A stretch of 64,000 nucleotides of DNA from Xestospongia muta (Eukaryota; Porifera; Demospongiae; Haplosclerida; Petrosiidae): NCBI GenBank assembly GCA_963693285.1, contig OY848917.1, positions 6,458,118-6,522,117 of the forward strand, read 5' to 3'. The position numbers and the translations under genes were made by a program. The notes under the pieces are model-generated. The model saw only the letters and a list, made by a program, of their open reading frames with translations. It did no database searches and was not told where the DNA came from. Shown here one piece after another: positions 47,503 to 60,800 of the stretch (positions within the stretch are counted from its first letter, which is position 1; every line of letters begins with the position of its first letter).

Positions 47503-50156
47503 AGTCTTGCTTGAGTTTGAATTAGATGTTTAAACTGTTTAGCTTCTGAAAGACTTGTCTAGCATCTACTAAAGTACAGTATCATCTATATATCTAAGTT
47601 ATAATAGTCTAACTACAGGATGTTATGCTAGGAACAAATGTGAATTTGGAAATGATTTAAACAAACTTTGATGTTATTTTATTTTAGGAATGTAAGCATC
47701 AACAACTTATGATGATTAAGAAAGTAGGTTGATCATATGTCAATACCATAGCCATTATGAAGTCTACACACATGATAAACAGTATGATTTAGAGTTACAT
47801 ATTGTTTAATACTAATCTAACACAGATATAATAGTAAATATTAACAGGTGAAGTCCATATAATTGTCATTATATGTCACACTCTCACAGTGTAGGTAGAA
47901 TATTGACTTAACTATAACTGCTTATTGACTTAAGTCTCCATTAAAGTTTATTGTACATATGGTCACAAAAATCTATATATTTATAATAATTATAATATAT
48001 CTTAAGACAAACACAATAAGTTAATACTATATGGAACCACAAATTATGATTATAGTAAACAATATATGTATAGTATCATCTAGATGTATAAGTTACAATA
48101 GTCTAATGACAGGATGTTGTGCCAGGCACAAATGTGAATTTTGGAAATGATTTAAATAAACTTTGATGTTATTTTATATTAGAAGTTTAAGCATCAACAG
48201 CATGTCAACAGAGTAGCTTGATCATATGACAATATCATAGCCATTATGAAGTGTACACACATGTAGACAGTATGATTGAGAGTTACATATTGTTTAGTAT
48301 TAATATAACACAGATATAACAGTAAACATTAACAGGTGCAGTTCATATAATAGTCATTATGTGTCACACTGTAATATCTAAAGACACATATTGCAATGCA
48401 AATCTATGTACACAAACAGTTAATACTAAATAGTACCCAATATAATTGGTAAACAACATATTAAGAATAGTAGTTGTTAAATTTCAATCTAAGACATTAG
48501 AATAATAGAACTTTATTGGAAGCAGATATGTTAGTACATGTCATATCACCATTGTAGATGCACATGTGAATTATATATATGTGTGTTTATCTTAGAAACA
48601 AACAATGTAGAATTTTCAGTGAACTCTGTGTATCTACATGAAGTCTATATATGCATTAAATAGAACTAACACTCCTATTCAAACGTGTTGATCACATCAG
48701 GTTTTGCAAAAATCTATGTTTTGATTATATTTTCACAACAGTTCTTGCCCTCCACGTGATCCTAACAGGAAATTAATAATTAATATTATTAAGTTTACAT
48801 GCCAGAGGTGTAGTCATGAACAGATGTAAGCATTTCGTGCCCATTTCATAGATGTCATCTCCAATGATATTATTCAATTTTAAGAGTTGGAGAAAAGCTT
48901 ACAACAAAATTCTAATTATCCTGTAACATAATGAAGGTGGGATGCTGTGAAAATGTATATATCTAGATAGTAATGTTCTGCTAAGTGAGTCTGTGGTTAT
49001 TGTCTCTGAAGCTAAAGATCACAGTCATAATATTCTAGTAAATTCAATTAAAGATTGCTCTCATTCTCTCTTTCTACTAGCTAATCAGAAATTATAAGTG
49101 AAAGACATAGAACCTTTAAGGTCTGGCTACCAGGAATATGGTCTTCATCCTCATTTTTCTCTATGCATTAAGAGCAAAAAGTTGCTTCCTTCTAGCCAAG
49201 GCTGAGATATGTATCAGTTCTAGCTATTGTGACATCATTCCAATGAGTTAAAGAGTTGCTATTCATGTAGTCATGTCACTCCTGACAGCAAGGAAACCTA
49301 AGAAATTGGCACATTTTCTAAAAAGAACTAATGACACACATGTATGTGGTCAGCTTAATATATAAAAAATGCTTGACTATTCTAAACTATTAAAATTATT
49401 TAAAGAAGCTGAAACAGCATCTCTCAAATTTCAAAATTAACAATAGTTAAAATATTGAATAATTACAGCTGTTGTGATAATATTTATAATACTGGTAGAT
49501 TATAACGTAATTCAATAAAATGAACCAAATTGAATGAATGATGTGAATGACACAATTAGTTTATACATAATTTGATACCCTAACCCTAACTTTTAAATTC
49601 TATAATTGACATAAATATCATACTTAGAATCTTAAATAATAAATACAAACTGTTTTAATAGTAGTTGATTTTATGGCATTAACTTAACTGGAGTTGACTT
49701 CAGTAAGGGAAGTATGTTCTTTTTATTCAAATCAATATTAATTGAGGAAACAGATATCCAATTAAAAAATTTTATGTTATGTCTTTCTTTTTCTTTATTA
49801 TCATAAATTGGCTTCATCCAAGTGTTTATATACCAAATCCAAGCATTTTTTAAATTTGTTGTCAAAAGATTATAAATCATTTTCATTAACACAATCTATC
49901 TGTGTTAAGTGTGAATAGTATCTTCAATAACTTCTTATAAAAAGTATTTGTTATTTTTTAATAGATAACAAATATCACGTACTACATATTATATATAAAA
50001 ATGAATGACTTAAAAATCAATTATAAATTATAATTGTACATTGTAATTTAACTAACAAATAATAATTACACAAACACTCTCTTAATAATAAATAAAATAC
50101 AAAAGGATCTAATTAATTGAAATGAAGTTCTCATTTAAATTATTTCAAGTATCCTG
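47503..50156. repeat. Spacer with upstream-region repeats and 3' flank of copy 2
   Basis: The presumed promoter of copy 1 lies at 47503-47705. A second copy of the same block starts at about 48070 (ATCATCTAGATGTATAAGTT, AGGATGTTGTGCCAGGCACA, CTTTGATGTTATTTTATATT), so the upstream unit is tandemly repeated with a period near 490 bp. 48500-49600 matches 55900-57000 of the next spacer. 49577-49590 carries ACCCTAACCCTAAC. The small frame at 49671-49892 is discussed under rejected items. Confidence 0.75.
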
Positions 50157-53100
50157 TTACCATTCTTCATACTCAAAAGAGTCATCATCTCTTAGCAGTG
50201 GCATCAGATTATCTTGGGATCTACCTCTGCTCTTCCTAACTATTTTCTTGATCCTATTGCATTTTCTATTAATAAAAAAATATTGCACACATTTCCTGAT
50301 AAAACGAAAACGACTCAATGATATATAACTATGATATAACAGGATGACAAAAAATGTGGCAAAGCTGAGAACAATTGTAATTGTTGTTGTTAAAGTAGTA
50401 GTAGTCTCTGATGAGCTGTAGGCGAGATATGTAATAAAATGAAACACAAGAAGTACCATAAACCACAAGTCTAGTGTATTTAAGATCCTACTCTTAAATG
50501 GTAAATACACACCTTCTGCTAAAGTAAATGACACCAATATAATAAGTGACAGTACAAGCTGTAGAGTCATGTTACTACCTTGAAGGACAACATTTACAAT
50601 GTAGACAAGAGACAAAATTATTAATCTTAAACCAAACCAATATCTTAAATTGTCTTTGTAAGGTCCATGAATAGTATCAATGAATGGACGAAAGTACTTG
50701 GAAATAAAACGACTTCTTAACATCTTAACTCCAAACAATCCAACCAATGTAAAAGGTACAATGAAGAGAGATAGAACTGCAATACTAACACATAGTAAAA
50801 CAATGTGGAAAGGATTTTGACCATAAAGAACACTACCATCACTAAACCAAACCAGTAATTCACCAGAACTATTAGTGCTATTATAATAAATGTGTGCTGG
50901 TGTGAGAACAAGCAATGAGATTGATAAAAGATCTGAATAGGAGATGTACATCAATGTTACAAGTACTTGCACAGAGGATCCAACAATAAGGTTAGCAATC
51001 CTGGTAGAACATCGACTTAAGAGGACAATGACAGCAACTATTACACAAAAGTAAAGTGGAAAAAAGTACAATAAGGTAGTCTTCTCAAGCTCATTAAGAT
51101 CACTTGTTATACACACAGGTATATTCCACTGATATTTTATGGAAGTAAGCAAATATACGATATATTTTAAAGGTTTGTTCTTGATGACTGCTACAGAAGA
51201 TGGTATAGCATATGGCCAAATAATATTTAGCCAAAATATAAAACCTCCAAGTGTACCCAAGTCAATTGTCAATCTCAAACTAAACAACATTAATACATAC
51301 ACTATACCACCTAATATACCAAATGATATAGCAAGTACAGAATGTAGTGTATTAGAACACTGGTAACAATCAGTGCTCCCTAAGACAATACTGTAGCCCT
51401 CTTTACACTGACCACATAGCCATCTCATACGATTCCCACTACATATAATGTCAGGCTGTGTTATATTAATAGTTGTATATGGTAGACAGTATCCAGGAGG
51501 ACAATGTTCAGTATAAGCAATGACAGTTCCATTATCTACAACACCAAGCCACGAATAAGATGGAGTATTTATTGTTGTAGTATTTATGTTACATTGTGTA
51601 ATACCAAGATGTTTTAGAAATGAACTACATACACATGCTTTGGTCTCACAATTGTATATAAATCCTGATGGACAACTTTGAGATATCAGTTTAATTCTAG
51701 TTGTTGGAATATATCCTAAGACCTGAAATTGTAAATACATTATACTACTGATGTTTTCTGAAAAGATGGTAAAATATAAAAATGTACAACTGTTGCTGTA
51801 GACAGTTTGAATTTGTTGTCTAAGAGGTAATAGATGTGTTATGTCCACTGAGTGTTTATGGCGGTGATGTTTATGCCATTGTTCCTCAACTTTAGTCATC
51901 CTAGTAAAAATTTGAGCATAAGTTGGATTACCAATTAGATCATAAGCTTTTAGACCAATTCTTATGGTTTCACCAGGATACACTTTTATATGGTCATTAT
52001 TTGCAGTGTCATTGATATAACAACGAATAGTGCTTATAGCCACTGATGATATTTCACCGAAACTAGGATTATTATCTTTTGCTTCAAAGTGAAATAACGT
52101 TTGGTATATATTACTGGAATTCACCTCTTTTAAGTACAACTGTTGACAGTTATACAATGGAGACATGTAGATGGAATTTCCAGCCAAATTGGCAGTGTTT
52201 TTGTTAAAAATCATTGCAGCACTTAGTTGGAAGATGTTCTGACTTACTACTTGAATAGCACATAGTGGATTTGTTGTGGGGAGATTTCTTACAATATGTG
52301 AGTAAATTGCACCACCATAGAAAGATGCGTGATTAACAAAAAAAGATGCATTAGTTTTTTCATGAATAAAGAGATATGATGAGTCAAGTCGGATAGCAGC
52401 TCCATGACTAGCTTTGTTGTTTTTAAAAATTAGTGTACCATTTAAATGAATATCACTGTTATATGCTTGTATCACTGAGCCTGTTATTTGTTCAAAAATG
52501 TTATTTTCTCCATTGATGTAAACAGATTTTATATTGAAGAAAACAATTTTGCCAATATTAAGAGCTGTGTTTATAGACAAACTCCAATTAAAGCCATATA
52601 TATTGATAGATTGTAAAATGAGTTGTAAATTTTTGTATTCATTTCTTGTTTCGGAAAGAATAAATGGATTACGTATTCCAATGTAATGTTGAATATAATA
52701 TAGATGATCTAGATGTATTCTAAGATTAACAGACACTGTAGTAGAAGTAATAATGTGTATAATTGAGTGATTATAATGATTTGAAGTAATATATGAGTTA
52801 AAATCATTATTAGCATAATGAGATCCACTAGGACTATCAATAATTTTACTATCTGATATAGTTAATATATTCCATGGTGTATTATGGGTACTTTTATCAT
52901 TAAAAGTTGTAGTGACCATACAACCTATTCTAAATAGGTCAATATTTCCATGATGTAGATTATGATTAAATGTAGAGCTAATTACTGTAACAGAAGTATC
53001 TCCAACTGGTGCATCACTAAAAATAATTGCTAAACCATCAAAGACACCACCTATATCTTCATCCCAATCTCCATTTAACAACAGTACATTAGCACTATAA

Positions 53101-53906
53101 TTTCCTTGGCTGAAAATAATTGTCATACCAGCTGCAAACGCACTAATTGCTTTAGGCTCTTTACCATCAACTTGAGCTGCAATTTTAACATCAGTATATG
53201 GTACAAAGTTCCAATTGCCTTTTATTACTGTTTTGTTTACAACTACATGTACCTCTAATACTTCTATTCTGTTGTACAAATTACTAAAGTACACTATAAG
53301 TCCTGATCCACCACAACTAGTAAGCGCTTTTTTAGAACATTGAGCACTACCAGATGTAGAAGTGATGTTGAGATTATTAAGTGTAACATTGTTATTGATA
53401 TTAATTAAAAGAATAGCGAAACCATAATAGTTGTTAATATTAACCCCAAACATCATGATACGAGAGGAATAACTGACAAACAATGTGACTGACTGACCCT
53501 CATGAAAATAGAAAGCTGTATCATTAGGATATAGAGTACTAGTTGATGGCATAGGTCCTCCACACTGTGTTATATGTACATTTTCAATCATCAAACCACT
53601 AACATTATAAAAACCAAAGCCAACAGATTCATAACTATTATTATAATGTCTGCAAGTGATAATAGCAGGAGTTATTGATGTACTGCGTAAAGTGATATTT
53701 GAAATGTTACTCACCAAACAAAATGAACTTGAAGACAGAATGTGGTTCACATTAGGAGAGAGGAGTAGTTGAGTGTCCGGTAGAAGAGGATGATCTGGAT
53801 TGCAGAGGTATTTGTTTAGATCATCAAGTTTTTGTAGTAAATGAATATGAGACAGATTTAATGTCGAACAGGACAGTAGTAAGAAAAACAGCAGCACAAG
53901 AACCAT
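50157..53906 (-). CDS. Beta-helix / Cys-rich / multi-TM receptor-like protein, tandem copy 2 (1249 aa)
   Basis: Same length and module order as copy 1: leader (MVLVLLFFLLLSCST), beta-helix ectodomain, Cys module (CPPGYC, LCGQCKEGYS), eight or so hydrophobic segments, GPYKD, DDDSFEYEEW tail. By direct comparison 10 of the first 100 residues differ from copy 1, whereas residues ~924-1030 are identical; the corresponding DNA has one difference in 341 bp (see findings). Differences cluster in the ectodomain, e.g. around residues 336-366 and 671-681. Intact and presumably functional. Shares upstream and downstream flanks with copy 1. Confidence 0.9.
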   Translation of the reverse strand: MVLVLLFFLLLSCSTLNLSHIHLLQKLDDLNKYLCNPDHPLLPDTQLLLSPNVNHILSSSSFCLVSNISNITLRSTSITPAIITCRHYNNSYESVGFGFYNVSGLMIENVHITQCGGPMPSTSTLYPNDTAFYFHEGQSVTLFVSYSSRIMMFGVNINNYYGFAILLININNNVTLNNLNITSTSGSAQCSKKALTSCGGSGLIVYFSNLYNRIEVLEVHVVVNKTVIKGNWNFVPYTDVKIAAQVDGKEPKAISAFAAGMTIIFSQGNYSANVLLLNGDWDEDIGGVFDGLAIIFSDAPVGDTSVTVISSTFNHNLHHGNIDLFRIGCMVTTTFNDKSTHNTPWNILTISDSKIIDSPSGSHYANNDFNSYITSNHYNHSIIHIITSTTVSVNLRIHLDHLYYIQHYIGIRNPFILSETRNEYKNLQLILQSINIYGFNWSLSINTALNIGKIVFFNIKSVYINGENNIFEQITGSVIQAYNSDIHLNGTLIFKNNKASHGAAIRLDSSYLFIHEKTNASFFVNHASFYGGAIYSHIVRNLPTTNPLCAIQVVSQNIFQLSAAMIFNKNTANLAGNSIYMSPLYNCQQLYLKEVNSSNIYQTLFHFEAKDNNPSFGEISSVAISTIRCYINDTANNDHIKVYPGETIRIGLKAYDLIGNPTYAQIFTRMTKVEEQWHKHHRHKHSVDITHLLPLRQQIQTVYSNSCTFLYFTIFSENISSIMYLQFQVLGYIPTTRIKLISQSCPSGFIYNCETKACVCSSFLKHLGITQCNINTTTINTPSYSWLGVVDNGTVIAYTEHCPPGYCLPYTTINITQPDIICSGNRMRWLCGQCKEGYSIVLGSTDCYQCSNTLHSVLAISFGILGGIVYVLMLFSLRLTIDLGTLGGFIFWLNIIWPYAIPSSVAVIKNKPLKYIVYLLTSIKYQWNIPVCITSDLNELEKTTLLYFFPLYFCVIVAVIVLLSRCSTRIANLIVGSSVQVLVTLMYISYSDLLSISLLVLTPAHIYYNSTNSSGELLVWFSDGSVLYGQNPFHIVLLCVSIAVLSLFIVPFTLVGLFGVKMLRSRFISKYFRPFIDTIHGPYKDNLRYWFGLRLIILSLVYIVNVVLQGSNMTLQLVLSLIILVSFTLAEGVYLPFKSRILNTLDLWFMVLLVFHFITYLAYSSSETTTTLTTTITIVLSFATFFVILLYHSYISLSRFRFIRKCVQYFFINRKCNRIKKIVRKSRGRSQDNLMPLLRDDDSFEYEEW

Positions 53907-56900
53907 AGTTTTGCTTGAGTTTGAATTAGATGTTTAAACTGTTTAGCTTCTGAAAGACTTGTCTAGCATCTACTAAAGTACAGTATCATCTATATGTCTA
54001 AGTTATAATAGTCTAATTACAGGATGTTATGCTAGGAACAAATGTGAATTTGGAAATGATTTAAACAAACTTTGATGTTATTTTAGGAATGTAAGCATCA
54101 ACAACTTGTGATTATTATTAAAGTAGGTTGATCATATGTCAATATCATAGCCATTATGAAGTGTACACACATAATAAACAGTATGATTGAGAGTTATATA
54201 TTGTTTAGTACTAATCTAACACAGATATAATAGTAAACATTAACAGGTGCTGTTCATATAATTGTCATTATATGTCACACTGTCACAGTGTAGATAGAAT
54301 GTTGACTTTACTATAACTGCTTATTGACTTAAGTCTCCATTAAAGTTTATTGTACATATGGTCACAAAATCTATATAATTATAATAATTATAATATATCT
54401 TAAGACAAATACAATAAGTTAATACTATATGGAACCACAAATTATGATTGTAGTAAACAGTATATGTATAGTATCATCTAGATGTATAAGTTACAATAGT
54501 CTAATGAGAGGATGTTGTGCCAGGCACAAATGTGAATTTTGGAAATGATTAAAATAAACTTTGATGTTATTTTATATTAGAAATGTAAGCATCAACAGCT
54601 TGTCAACAGAGTAGCTTGATCATATGACAATATAATAGCCATTATGAAGTGTACATACATGACAAACAGTAGGATTGAGAGTTACATATTGTTTAGTACT
54701 AATATAACACAGATATAATAGTGAACAATAGCAGGTGCAGTTCATATAATTGTCATTATGTGCCACACTGTAATAGTGTAGCTATAATGTTGACTTAATT
54801 ATAACTACTTATTGACTTTAGTCTCCACTAAAGTTTATTTGACATAATTGTCACAGTTATATATATATTGATAATAATTATGATATATCAAAGACACACA
54901 TGCACACAATAAGTTAATACTAAATTATAATTATAGTAAACAACATAAGTATAACATCATCTAAACGTATCATCTCCACTATAGTTTATTTTACATATGG
55001 TCACAGTTATCTATATATTTACAAGAATTATAATATATCTAAAGACAAATACAATAAGTTAACACTTATTGTAACGACATATTATATAGTAAACAAGATA
55101 TCAAGAATAGTACAGTTGTTAATTTTCCAACCAAGACATAGGAATAACTGTTCTTTAATGAAAGCAGATATGTTGATACATGTCATACCACCATTGTAGG
55201 TACACATGTGAATTAGTAACAAACAATATAGAAATTCAGTGAACCATATTTACATGAAGACATAATGTACTTCACATTAAAAGATTGATTTAGCTGAATG
55301 TTTGTTAGAAGAGGATGATCTGGACAACAGAAGTATTTGTTTAGATGACCAATCTTTTTTAGGAAATGAATATGAGACGTTACTTAATGTTGGACAGAAC
55401 ACTAGTACAGTTTGGAAACCATAGACTTATTTGGGTTTGAATAGCTGTGCAAACTGATTAGCTTATGAAATGTTTGTCTTGTGTCTATTTATTTACAGTA
55501 TTATCTAGGTATATAAGTTAAAATAATCTAATGACAAGATGTTGTGCCAAGTACAAATGCTAATTTTGGAAATGGTTTAAGCAAACTTTGATGTTATTTT
55601 ATATTATGAATATAAGCATCAACAGCTTGTCAACAGAGTAGCTTGATCATATGACAATATCATAGCCATTATGAAGTGTACAACATGATAAACAGTAGGA
55701 TTGAGAGTTACATATTGCTTAGTACTAATATAACAAAGATATAATAGTAACATTAACAGGTGCAGTCCATATAATTGTCATTATATGTCACACTGTAATA
55801 TCTAAACACACATATTAGCAATGCAAATCTATGTACACAAACAGTTAATACTAAATAGTACCCAATATAATTGGTAAACAACATATTAAGAATAGTAGTT
55901 GTTAATTTTCAATTTAAGACATTAGAATAATAGAACTTTATTGGAAGCAGATACGTTAGTACATGTCATATCATTATTGTAGACATAATGTGAAATATAT
56001 GTGTGTAGTTATCTTAGAAACAAACAATGTAGAATTTCAGTGAACTGTATATATCTACATGAAGTCTATATATGCATTAAATAGAACTGACACTCCTATT
56101 CAAACGTGTTGATCACATCAGATTTTGCAAAATGTTTATGTTTTGATAATATTTTCACAACAGTTCATGTGATCCTAACAGGAAATTAATAATTAATATT
56201 ATTAAGTTTACATGCCAGAGGTGTAGTCATGAACAGATGTAAGCATCTCGTGCCCATGTCATAGATGTCATCTCCAATGATATTATTCAATTTTAAGAGT
56301 TGGAGAAAAGCTTACAACAAAATCCTAATTATCCTTTAACATAATGAAGGTGGGATGCTGTGAAAATGTATATATCTAGATAGTAATGTTCTGCTAATCG
56401 AGTCTGTGGTTATTGTCTCTGAAGCTAAAGATCACAGTCATGATATTCTAGTAAATTCAATTAAAGATTGTTGTTATTCTCTCTTTCTATAAGCTAATCA
56501 GAAATTATAAGTGAAAGACATAGAACCTTTAAGGTCTGGCTACCAGGAATATGGTCTTCATCCTCATTTTTCTCTATGCATTAAGAGCAAAAAGTTGCTT
56601 CCTTTTAGCCAAGGCTGAGATATGTATCAATTCTAGCTATTGTGACATCATTCCAATGAGTTAAAGAGTTGCTGTTCATGTAGTCATGTCACTCCTGACA
56701 GCAGGGAAACCTAAGAAATTGGCACATTTTCTAAAAGAACTAATGACACACATGTATGTGGTCAGCTTAATATATAAAAAATGTTTGACTATTCTAAACT
56801 ATTAAAATTATTTAAAGAAGCTGAAACAGCATCTCTCAAATTTCAAAATTAACAATAGTTAAAATATTGAATAATTATGGCTGTTGTTATAATGTTTATA

Positions 56901-57868
56901 ATACTGGTAGATTATAACATAATTCAATGAAATGAACTAAATTGAATGAATGATGTGAATACAGAATTAGTTTATACATAATTTGATACCCTAACCCTAA
57001 CTTTTAAATTCTATAATTGACATAAATATTATACTTACAATCTTAAATAATAAATACAAACTATTTTTTATAGCATTTGATTTTATGGCATTAACTTAAT
57101 TGGAGTTAACTTCAGTCACGGAAGAACGTTCTTTTTATTCAAATCAATATCAATTGAGGAAACAGATATACAATTAAAAAATTTTATGTTGTGTCTTTCT
57201 TTTTCTTTATTATCATAAATAGGCTTCATCCAAGTGTTTATATACAAAATCCAAGCGTTTTTAAAATTTGTTGTCAAAAGATTATAAATCATATTCATTA
57301 ACACAATCTATCTGTGTTTTATAAAAAATTCACGAACTTCAATCACGGAAGTACGTTCTTTTTATTAAAGTTAATAATTAATTGAGGAAACAAGAGATGT
57401 ACAATTCAAAAACTTGATGTGTCTTTCTTTTTCTCTATCTATCATAACTTTTATCTTATGCAAGTGTTTGTACACCAAATCAATGCATTTTTTTAAAAAA
57501 TTTGTTATCAAAAGGTTATAAATCATCTTCATTAATACAATCTATCTGTGTTTTATAAAAAATTGCGAAAGTTATCTTTAATAACTTCTTATAATAAGTG
57601 TTTGGTATTCTTTAATTGATAATTAAATATCCCATACTACATAGTATATATAAAAATGAATGTCTTACTAAATCAACTAAAATTATAATTACTTTATTAA
57701 AAATCAATAACATTAACTAATTATACCAAAAATGTCATTCTGTAAATTGTAATTTGGTTAACTACCAAATAATAATAAACAAACACTTTATATATAGCAA
57801 GTAAAACATAAGAAAGATCTTATTCATTTAATATAACATTCTCAACTTAAATCATTTGAAATCTTCTG
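53907..57868. repeat. Spacer with repeated upstream units and duplicated 3' flank
   Basis: Upstream-region units start near 53980, 54469 and 55490, with a partial one near 54955, so this spacer is about 1.3 kb longer than the first. 55900-57000 repeats 48400-49600. 56988-57001 is ACCCTAACCCTAAC. The 3' flank of copy 3 is itself doubled: 57115-57344 and 57345-57570 are two diverged versions of one ~230-bp unit (GTTCTTTTTATT, AATTGAGGAAACA, TTTGTTRTCAAAAG, ATCTATCTGTGTTTTATAAA). Confidence 0.75.
55255..55421 (-). pseudogene. 5'-end relic of a further tandem receptor copy
   Basis: Minus-strand text from ATGGTTTCCAAACTG to ...AACAAACATTCAGC aligns with the first ~47 codons of the intact copies (leader, CATATTCATTT, CTAAACAAATACYTCTG, GATCATCCTCTTCTA) but is frameshifted in the leader and lacks any downstream coding sequence. 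Its own upstream unit follows from about 55440. It marks a deleted gene in the array. Confidence 0.8.
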
Positions 57869-60800
57869 TTACCAATCTTCATATTGAAAAGAGTCATCGT
57901 CTCTTAGTGGAGGCAGCAGATTTTCTCGAGATCTATCTCTGCTCTGTTTAAATATTTTCTTAATCCACTTCCCATTACCATTAATAAAAAGGTATCGCAC
58001 ACACTTCCTGATACAACATAGACGACTCATTGATAAATAAATATGATATAAAAGGATGACAAAAAAAGTGATAAAGCTGAGAACAATTGTAATTGTTGTT
58101 GTTATAGTAGTAGTAGTCTCTGATGAGCTATAGGAAAGATTCATAAGAATATTGAACAAAAGAAGTACCATAAACCACAAGTCCAATGTATTCAAGATCC
58201 TACTCTTAAATGGTAAGAACACACCTTCTGCTAAAGTAAATGACCCCAATATAATAAGTGACAGTACAAGCTGTAGAGTCATGTTACTACCTTGAAGAAC
58301 AGCATTTACAATGTAGACAAGAGACATAACTATTAATCTTAAACCAAACCAGTATCTTAAATTGTCTTTGTAAGGTCCATGAATAGTATCAATGAATGGA
58401 CGAAAATATTTGGCAATGAAACGACTTCTTAACATTTTAACCCCAAACAATCCAACCAATGTAAAAGGTACAATGAAGAGAGATATAACTACAATACTAA
58501 CACATATTAAAACAATGTGGAAAGGATTCTGACCATAAAGGACACTGCCATCACTAAACCAAACCAGTAATTCACCAGAACTATTAGTGCTATTATAATA
58601 AATGTGTGCTGGTGTGAGAACAAGTAATGATATGGATAAAAGATCTGAGTAGGAGATGTACATCAATGTTACAAGTACTTGTACAGATGACCCAACAATA
58701 AGGTTAGCAATCCTGGTAGAACATCGACTTAAGAGAACAATGACAGCAACTATTACCCAAAAGTAAAGTGGAAAAAAGTACAGTAAGGTAGTCTTCTTAA
58801 GCTCATTGAGATCATTTCCTATGCACACGGGTATACTCCATTGATATTTTATAGAAGTAAGCAAATACACCATATATTGTAAATGTATGTTCTTGATGCT
58901 CACTTCAGAAGATACTATAGCATATGGCCACATGTTATCTAGCCAAAATATAAATGCCCCAATTGTACCCAAGTCAATTGTCAATCTCAAACTAAACAAC
59001 AATAATACATACACTATACCACCTACTATACCAAATGATATAGCAAGTGCAGAATGTAATGTAATAGAACACTGGTAACAATCAGTGCTCCCTAAGACAA
59101 TACTGGAGCCCTCTTTACACTGACCACATAGCCATCCCATACGATTTCCTCTACACATAATATCAGGTTGTGTTATATTAATAGTTGTATATGGTGGACA
59201 GTATCCAGGAGGACAATGTTCTGTATAAGCGATGATAGTTCCATTATCTACAACACCAAGCCATGAATGAGATGGAATATTTATTGTTGTAGTATTGATG
59301 TTACATTGTGTAATACCAAGATGTTTTAGGAATGAACTACATACACATGCTTTAGTCTCGTCACTGTATGTAAATCCTGGTGGACAATTATATGGAATTA
59401 TTTCAACTTTTGTTGTAGGAATATACCCCAGGACCTCAAAGTGTAAATACATTATACCACTAATTCCTTCTGAAAATATTGTAAAATATAAAAGTGTACA
59501 ACTGTTGCTGTAGACAGTTTGAATTTGTTGTCTAACAGGTAATAAATGTGTTATGTCCACTGAGTATGTATGGCGTTTTTTATCATACCAATGTTCATCA
59601 AATTTAGTCATCCTGGTAAATATTTGAGCATAAGTTGGATTACAATTCTGATCATAAGCTTGTACACCAATTGTTATAGTCTCACCAGGATACACTTTCA
59701 TCTGGTCATCATTATCAATACCATTAACTTTACAACGATAAGTGTTGACAGCTACTGAAGATATTGCACCAAGCCTATTGTCATTGTTTTTTGTTTCAAA
59801 GTGAAATAACTTTCCATATATATAATTCCAACTTCTTTCCTTTAAGTACAACTGTTGACAGTCATACAATGGAGACATGTAGATAGAATTCCCAGCTAAT
59901 ATGGCAGTGTTGTTTTTAAAAATCAATTTAGCATTTAATTTGGAAATGTTCTGACTCACTATTTGAATAGCACATAGTGGGTTGATTGTGGGGAGATTTC
60001 TATCCACATGTGAGTAAATAGCACCACCATAAAAAGAAGCATGATTGTTAATAAAAGATGCATTAGTTGATTCATGAATAAAGAGATGTGATGATGAGTC
60101 AAGTCGAATAGCAGCTCCATGACTAGCTTTGTTGTTTTTAAAAATTAGTGTACCATTTAAAATAATGTCACTGTTATATGCTTGTATTACTGAGCCTGTT
60201 ACTTGTTCAAAAATGTTATTTTCTCCATTGATGTAAACTGATTTTGTATTGAAGAAAACCATTTTGCCAGTATTAAGAGCTGTATTCAAAGACAAACTCC
60301 ATTCTAAGCCAAAAAACATGATTGATTCTAAAACGAGTTGTAAGTTTTTTTGTTCTTTTCTTGATTCGGAGAGAATAAATGGGTTACGTATTCCAATGTA
60401 ATCCTGAATATAATCTAAATGATCTAGGTGTATTCTGAGATTAATGGACTCAGTAGTTGAAGTAATAATATGAAGAATTGAATGATTATATTCATTTGAT
60501 GTAAGAAAAGAGTTAAAATCACTACTAGTATAATGATAGTCAGTACGACCATCAAAAATCTTACTATCTGATATAGTTAATATATCCCATGGTGTATGAT
60601 GGGTACTTTTATAATTAAAAGTTGTAGTGACCATACAACCTATTCTAAATGCGTCAATATTTCCATGATATAAATTATGACGAAATTTACAGCTTATTAC
60701 TGTAACAGAAGTATTTATTACTGGTGCATTTCTAAAAATAATTGCTAAACCATCAAAAACACCACCTATATCATCATCCCAATCTCCATTTAACAACAGT

